Below are positions 60,184 to 64,000 of a DNA stretch of 64,000 nucleotides, one piece after another. Source of the stretch: Rhodocyclales bacterium GT-UBC. GTDB taxonomy: Bacteria; Pseudomonadota; Gammaproteobacteria; Burkholderiales; Rhodocyclaceae. Positions within the stretch are counted from its first letter, which is position 1. The number at the start of each line of letters is the position of its first letter. The notes below the pieces were generated by a model. That model did not search any database, was not told the DNA's origin, and worked only from the letters and a program-made list of their open reading frames with translations. A program made the translations under genes and the position numbers. The DNA is taken from contig QXPY01000009.1 of the NCBI GenBank assembly GCA_003583745.1, positions 172,494 through 236,493 of the forward strand, written 5' to 3'.

Positions 60184-61647
60184 TTAGCGCACGGCGAGCA
60201 TGACCGTGCCGCTGATGCCGAGCAGGGCGCTAATGAAGATCACCCCGAAAATGAGCCCGAGGCGCCAGAAATCCTTGCTCGGGATGTAGCCGGCGCCGTA
60301 ATAAACCGGTGCCGGACCCGTCGCATAGGGGGTGATGACGCCCATGATGCCGTGCGTCATCGCCAGCAGCAGGGCCAATTCCTTGATCGGCATGCCGGGA
60401 ACGCTGACGCCGACCGCCAGCATGACCGGCATCATCGCGGTGGCATGCGGCGTCGTGCTGGCGAACATGTAGTGGGAGAAAAAGAAGATCGCGACCAGCA
60501 CATACATCGTGACGATCGGCGAAAAACCCTGCATGTAAGCCGTGATGCTGTTGTCCACCCAGTGAATGAAGCCGGTGCGCGACAGGCCTTCGGCCAGCGA
60601 GACCAGGAAGGCGAGCAGCACGATGGTGTTCCAGGCTGTCTTGTTGCCGGCGATGTCATCCCATTTGACCACTTTGGTGACGACCATGGCGGTGACCGCA
60701 ATCAGTGCCACTGTCGTCGCATTGATGATGGCGGCGCCAAAGATCCAGAACAGGATGGCAATGAAGACGATGACGGCGAGCAGGATTTCATTCTTCGAAA
60801 CCGGGCCCATTTCGGTCAGCTGTTGCCCGGCCCAGCGCGGCACCTCTTCGCCTTCCTTGATTTCCGGCGGATAGATCCAATAGACCAGCAGGGGCAGGAG
60901 CAGCAGCATCACGACGCCGAAAGGGGCGGCGGCCAGGAACCATTGCGTCCAGGAAATATCGACCTTGGCGATCTTGCGGATCAGTTCGACGCAGAGCAGG
61001 TTGGGGGCGAGTGCGGTCAGGAACATCGAGCTGGTGATCCCCGTCGTCGCAAAGGCCACCCACATGATGTAGCCGCCGATCTTGCGCGACGACGGATCGT
61101 TCGGCTTCGAACCATAGAGTGCCGGCAGGTTGCGCACGATGGGAAAGATGATGCCGGCGCTGCGTGCGGTATTCGACGAGGTGAAGGGGGCGATCAGCAG
61201 GTCGGAGAGCATCACCGCGTAGCCCAGCAGCAAGGTCCGTCGTCCCATGTGCTTGACCAGCAGCAGTGCGATGCGGCGGCCGAGGCCGGATTTCTCGTAG
61301 CCCAGCGCAAAGGTGAAGGCGGCGAAGACCAGCCAGACCGTGGTGCTCGACCAGCCGGTCAGCATCCATTTGATGGCTTCTTCCGGCGCCTTGAACTTGG
61401 GGCCGGCGAAATCTTCCGGCCCGAACAGCACCCAGGGCGCCAGGACGGTCACCAGGCCGGCGCCCATCAGGCCGATGGCGGCGAAGGGGAAGGATTCGGT
61501 AATCAGGGCCGCAATGGTGCCGGCAAAAATCGCGAAGAAATACCAGGCATGCGGCTCCAGGCCGGCTGGCGTGGGGCAGATGGAAATCCCCAGGATGACC
61601 AGGATGGGCAGGAACGCCGTCCATCCGGTTTTTGTTGTTGATGACAT
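60184..61647 (-). CDS. DASS (SLC13) family anion transporter
   Basis: A 487-residue polytopic protein of the divalent anion:Na+ symporter/CitT group: about 12 membrane segments, SSNTARSAGIIFPI and FASTTPHATAMMPVMLAVG as the paired substrate/sodium motifs. Members carry dicarboxylates, citrate, tartrate or sulfate, either with sodium or as antiporters; CitT has the same length. Grouping with formate/acetate genes suggests a carboxylate. The start MSSTTKTGWTAFLPIL was chosen over the much longer open frame, which runs back into focA. Confidence 0.86.
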   Translation of the reverse strand: MSSTTKTGWTAFLPILVILGISICPTPAGLEPHAWYFFAIFAGTIAALITESFPFAAIGLMGAGLVTVLAPWVLFGPEDFAGPKFKAPEEAIKWMLTGWSSTTVWLVFAAFTFALGYEKSGLGRRIALLLVKHMGRRTLLLGYAVMLSDLLIAPFTSSNTARSAGIIFPIVRNLPALYGSKPNDPSSRKIGGYIMWVAFATTGITSSMFLTALAPNLLCVELIRKIAKVDISWTQWFLAAAPFGVVMLLLLPLLVYWIYPPEIKEGEEVPRWAGQQLTEMGPVSKNEILLAVIVFIAILFWIFGAAIINATTVALIAVTAMVVTKVVKWDDIAGNKTAWNTIVLLAFLVSLAEGLSRTGFIHWVDNSITAYMQGFSPIVTMYVLVAIFFFSHYMFASTTPHATAMMPVMLAVGVSVPGMPIKELALLLAMTHGIMGVITPYATGPAPVYYGAGYIPSKDFWRLGLIFGVIFISALLGISGTVMLAVR

Positions 61648-61721
61648 GACAAATACTCGTTTAAGGGAAAAGCGGTGGCGCTGGCGCCGGGCCGCACGGC
61701 TGCGGCCGGGCGCAGCGCAAA

Positions 61722-62642
61722 TCAATGTTCCATCTTGCGGAAGACCAGCCAATAGACGGCGCCGACGAACAGGGCGCCACCGACCCAATTGCCGGCGGTG
61801 ACCGTGGTCAGGTTGATCAGGAACTGCTGGATCGGAATGTCCGGTGGTGCGGCGTCGTGCGCCGCGATATCGGTCCAGAAGGAAGCCGGCGCCCACCACT
61901 TGATGAACAGGCCGTAGGGAATGAAGTACATGTTGGCGACGCAGTGTTCGAAGCCGGCGGCGACGAAGGCGGCAATCGGAAAGAAGATGGCGAGGATCTT
62001 GTCGGTGATGCTGCGCGCAGCGAGGGAGAGCCAGGCGGCGAGGCAGACCAGAACATTGCACAGGATGCCGAGGAAGAAAGCCCGATCCGGCGCCAGGGTA
62101 CTTTTCGCGGTAGCCAGGTACAGCGCGGTCGAACCGACCTCGCCATGGCCGAAGGCGTACTGGCCGGAGAGAAAGGCCAGTGCGGCAACACCGAGGGAGC
62201 CGACGAAATTGCCCAGCCAGACGATGCTCCACACCTGCAGCATGCGCCCGGTCTTCAAGCGGCCGCTGGCCCAGGCCATGACCATCAGGGCATCGCTGGT
62301 GAACAGCTGCGCCCCGGCGATCACCACCAGCATCAGGCCGAGCGAGAAGGCGCCGCCCATTAGCAGGCGCATGACGCCATAGGGCAGGTGGCCGGCCGCG
62401 CCGGAAATGGTCACCGTGGCAAACAGGCCGCCGAGTGCGACGAAGGCGCCGCCGAGGATGGCCAGGCAGAAAATCACCCAGCGGCTCTGCTTGGCTTTTT
62501 TGACCCCCTGGTCTTCTGCCGCCAGGGCGATGGCGGGCGGCAGCAGCCCTACCGGCGAGAAGGGTTCGAGCGCCTCGGTTGCCGACGCCCGCAGCGGGCT
62601 GGCTTGCCCGGCAGCCGGGGCACGATCAAGCATCTGGCTCAT
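61722..62642 (-). CDS. focA: Formate/nitrite transporter family channel
   Basis: A 306-residue FNT channel with six membrane helices. Conserved parts: FSLGLMLVVIAGAQLFTSD, GNFVGSLGVAAL, CNVLVCLAAWLSL, the central histidine in GFEHCVANMYFIPYG, and NLTTVTAGNWVGGALFVG. The N-terminus has about 50 extra polar residues. FocA, NirC and HscA-type channels cannot be told apart safely. The neighbour ackA-pta suggests formate or acetate. It is 15 bp after ackA start side and 74 bp before the DASS gene. Confidence 0.86.
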   Translation of the reverse strand: MSQMLDRAPAAGQASPLRASATEALEPFSPVGLLPPAIALAAEDQGVKKAKQSRWVIFCLAILGGAFVALGGLFATVTISGAAGHLPYGVMRLLMGGAFSLGLMLVVIAGAQLFTSDALMVMAWASGRLKTGRMLQVWSIVWLGNFVGSLGVAALAFLSGQYAFGHGEVGSTALYLATAKSTLAPDRAFFLGILCNVLVCLAAWLSLAARSITDKILAIFFPIAAFVAAGFEHCVANMYFIPYGLFIKWWAPASFWTDIAAHDAAPPDIPIQQFLINLTTVTAGNWVGGALFVGAVYWLVFRKMEH

Positions 62643-62657
62643 CTCGAACCCCCTTGC

Positions 62658-63863
62658 TCAGGCGTGGCCGACGGCCGGGGAGAGAATGGCCTGGGCGTGC
62701 TTGGCGATCATCAGCTCCTCGTTGGTCGGCACGACAAAGACCGGCACCTTGGAGTCGTGTGCCGAAATGTAGTAGCGGCTTTCGACGTTGGCCTTGTCGC
62801 AGAGCTTGACGCCGAGCCATTCGAGGCGTTCCGAGATGTTGGCGCGAATTTCCGGCGAGTTCTCGCCGATGCCGGCGGTGAATACCAGCACGTCCAGGCC
62901 GCCCATCGTCGACGCCATGGCGGCGACTTCCTTGGCGACGCGGAAGCAGAACAGGTCGACGGCCTGGCGGGCTTCGGCGTTGTCCGACTCCTGCAGCACC
63001 TTCATGTCGTTGGAAATCCCGGAAATGCCGAGCAGCCCGGACTGACGGTAGAGCAGGTCCTCGACGCTTTCGAGGTCCATCTTCTTTTCGCGCATCAGGT
63101 AGATGATCACGCCGGGGTCGATGCTGCCGGTGCGGGTGCCCATCGGCACGCCATCCAGCGCCGTGAAGCCCATGGTCGTGTCGACACTGCGGCCGTTCTT
63201 GACGGCGCACAGGCTGGAGCCGTTGCCGAGGTGACAGATGACGATGCGGGCATCGGCCAGGTCGGTGCGGCCAGTGAGCAGGGTCTGCGTCACGTACTCG
63301 TAGGACAGACCATGGAAGCCGTAGCTGCAGACGCCTTCTTCGGTCAGCGAGCGGGGCAGGGCGAAGGTGCGGGCGACCCACGGCTGGGTGCTGTGGAAGG
63401 CCGTATCGAAACAGGCGACCTGGGCCAGGCCGGGCTTTTTCTCGGCCAGCAGGCGGATCGGTGCGAGATTGTGTGGTTGATGCAGCGGCGCCAGTGGGGT
63501 CAGGGCATCCAGTTCAGCCAGCACGGCCGGGGTGACCTGGACCGGGCGGGTGATGTGCTTGCCGCCATGCACGACACGGTGACCGGCGGCGACGATCTCG
63601 TAATCGCCGGCATTTTCGATCCAGGTCAGGACGTACTGCAGCAAAGTGTCGCGGCAGGCCGACTCTTCCTGGCTCCAGGTATGTTTGGCCAGCACGGTGC
63701 GGTTGGCGTCCTTGACGACGAATTTGGCTTGCTCGCCGATGCCGGAAATCTGGCCGTTGAGGATGCTGGACAGCTCTTCCGTTTCGCCGTGCGGCTCGAA
63801 AACCGAGAATTTCAGGCTGGAGGAGCCGGCGTTCATGACGACATAGACAGGTTGTTTGCTCAT
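62658..63863 (-). CDS. ackA: Acetate kinase
   Basis: A 401-residue acetate kinase: YVVMNAGSSSLKFSVF at the start, GHRVVHGG, CFDTAFHST, YGFHGLSYEYV, CHLGNGSSLCAV, DTTMGFTALDGVPMGTRTGSIDPGV and FTAGIGENSPEIR are all present. It converts acetyl phosphate and ADP to acetate and ATP. AGGAGA lies before the ATG. It is in operon order pta-ackA-focA-DASS. Confidence 0.97.
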   Translation of the reverse strand: MSKQPVYVVMNAGSSSLKFSVFEPHGETEELSSILNGQISGIGEQAKFVVKDANRTVLAKHTWSQEESACRDTLLQYVLTWIENAGDYEIVAAGHRVVHGGKHITRPVQVTPAVLAELDALTPLAPLHQPHNLAPIRLLAEKKPGLAQVACFDTAFHSTQPWVARTFALPRSLTEEGVCSYGFHGLSYEYVTQTLLTGRTDLADARIVICHLGNGSSLCAVKNGRSVDTTMGFTALDGVPMGTRTGSIDPGVIIYLMREKKMDLESVEDLLYRQSGLLGISGISNDMKVLQESDNAEARQAVDLFCFRVAKEVAAMASTMGGLDVLVFTAGIGENSPEIRANISERLEWLGVKLCDKANVESRYYISAHDSKVPVFVVPTNEELMIAKHAQAILSPAVGHA

Positions 63864-63878
63864 TTCAATATCTCCTGG

Positions 63879-64000
63879 TTACTTTTGGGGGGCGCGATTG
63901 GCCTCGGCGAGCAGCGCGGCGACGGCGCAGGAAGCGAGGCGGGAGCGCAGGTTGTCGGCGCGGCTGGTCAGGATGATCGGCACCTTGGCGCCGAGCACGA
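63879..64000 (-). CDS. pta: Phosphate acetyltransferase, C-terminal end only
   Basis: The last 39 or so codons of a gene that enters from beyond the window. The translated end (VLGAKVPIILTSRADNLRSRL, ASCAVAALLAEANRA) matches the C-terminus of phosphate acetyltransferase, either plain Pta or the MaoC-Pta fusion common in betaproteobacteria. The stop is 15 bp before the ackA ATG, so the two are co-transcribed. Confidence 0.85.
   Translation of the reverse strand, partial: VLGAKVPIILTSRADNLRSRLASCAVAALLAEANRAPQK

Noticed and set aside
61648..62232. 195-residue N-terminal extension of the DASS transporter
   Set aside because: It is the shadow of focA. The protein starts normally at MSSTTKTGW.
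1..64000. CRISPR arrays, insertion sequences, prophage or integrase genes
   Set aside because: No regular short repeats, transposase or integrase sequences were found by reading. Small imperfect repeats would be missed without computation.

Overview
The window looks like a high-GC betaproteobacterial chromosome segment, most likely from the Rhodocyclales (Dechloromonas/Azonexus-like). This is an inference from gene content: a paired cyanophycin synthetase locus, heme d1 genes behind an FNR-type box, a short flagellin in fliC-flaG-fliD-fliS-fliT-fliK order, and formate/acetate genes. No rRNA, CRISPR, insertion sequence or prophage was seen.

Layout. 1-511: end-truncated PAS protein. 715-8456 (minus): cyanophycin block, with an ABC exporter, DUF1854 protein and two synthetases. 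8583-11308 (plus): nirJ-nirN for heme d1, preceded by an FNR-like box, then a Tat-exported Csp1-like copper storage protein. 12028-17217: housekeeping genes (aromatic aminotransferase, L,D-transpeptidase, SpmAB-like membrane protein, RluE, DUF192, UbiC). 17214-22128 (minus): late flagellar genes with a sigma-28 promoter before fliC. 22338-57686: a 35 kb glycan island, with one divergent plus-strand TPR/GT41 transferase and then one tightly packed minus-strand gene string. 57818-64000: diguanylate cyclase, tRNA, small lipoprotein, DASS transporter, FocA-type channel, AckA and the end of Pta.

The glycan island is the remarkable part. (i) 32667-37580 has the enzyme set that makes the phosphoramidate group of Campylobacter capsule (Cj1415-Cj1418 type): glutamine kinase, cytidylyltransferase, class I amidohydrolase and APS-kinase-like kinase, plus a methyltransferase. 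A sulfotransferase-like gene overlaps the kinase and could be the transferase. (ii) Two 3-dehydratases of the DegT fold, both with His in place of the PLP lysine (ColD-like and RfbH), each lie close to a thiamine-diphosphate enzyme: a split transketolase, and an acetolactate-synthase-like protein resembling YerE. This suggests two parallel routes to 3,6-dideoxy sugars with a two-carbon branch at C4, one probably GDP-linked and one CDP-linked (yersiniose-like). (iii) Heptose activation genes (HddA, HddC), a NeuB-cupin fusion, two radical SAM proteins, four further methyltransferases and five glycosyltransferases complete the set. No flippase, polymerase or polysaccharide exporter is present. 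Together with the position beside fliC and the soluble TPR transferase, this favours flagellin O-glycosylation over O-antigen or capsule, but the acceptor is not shown by the sequence.
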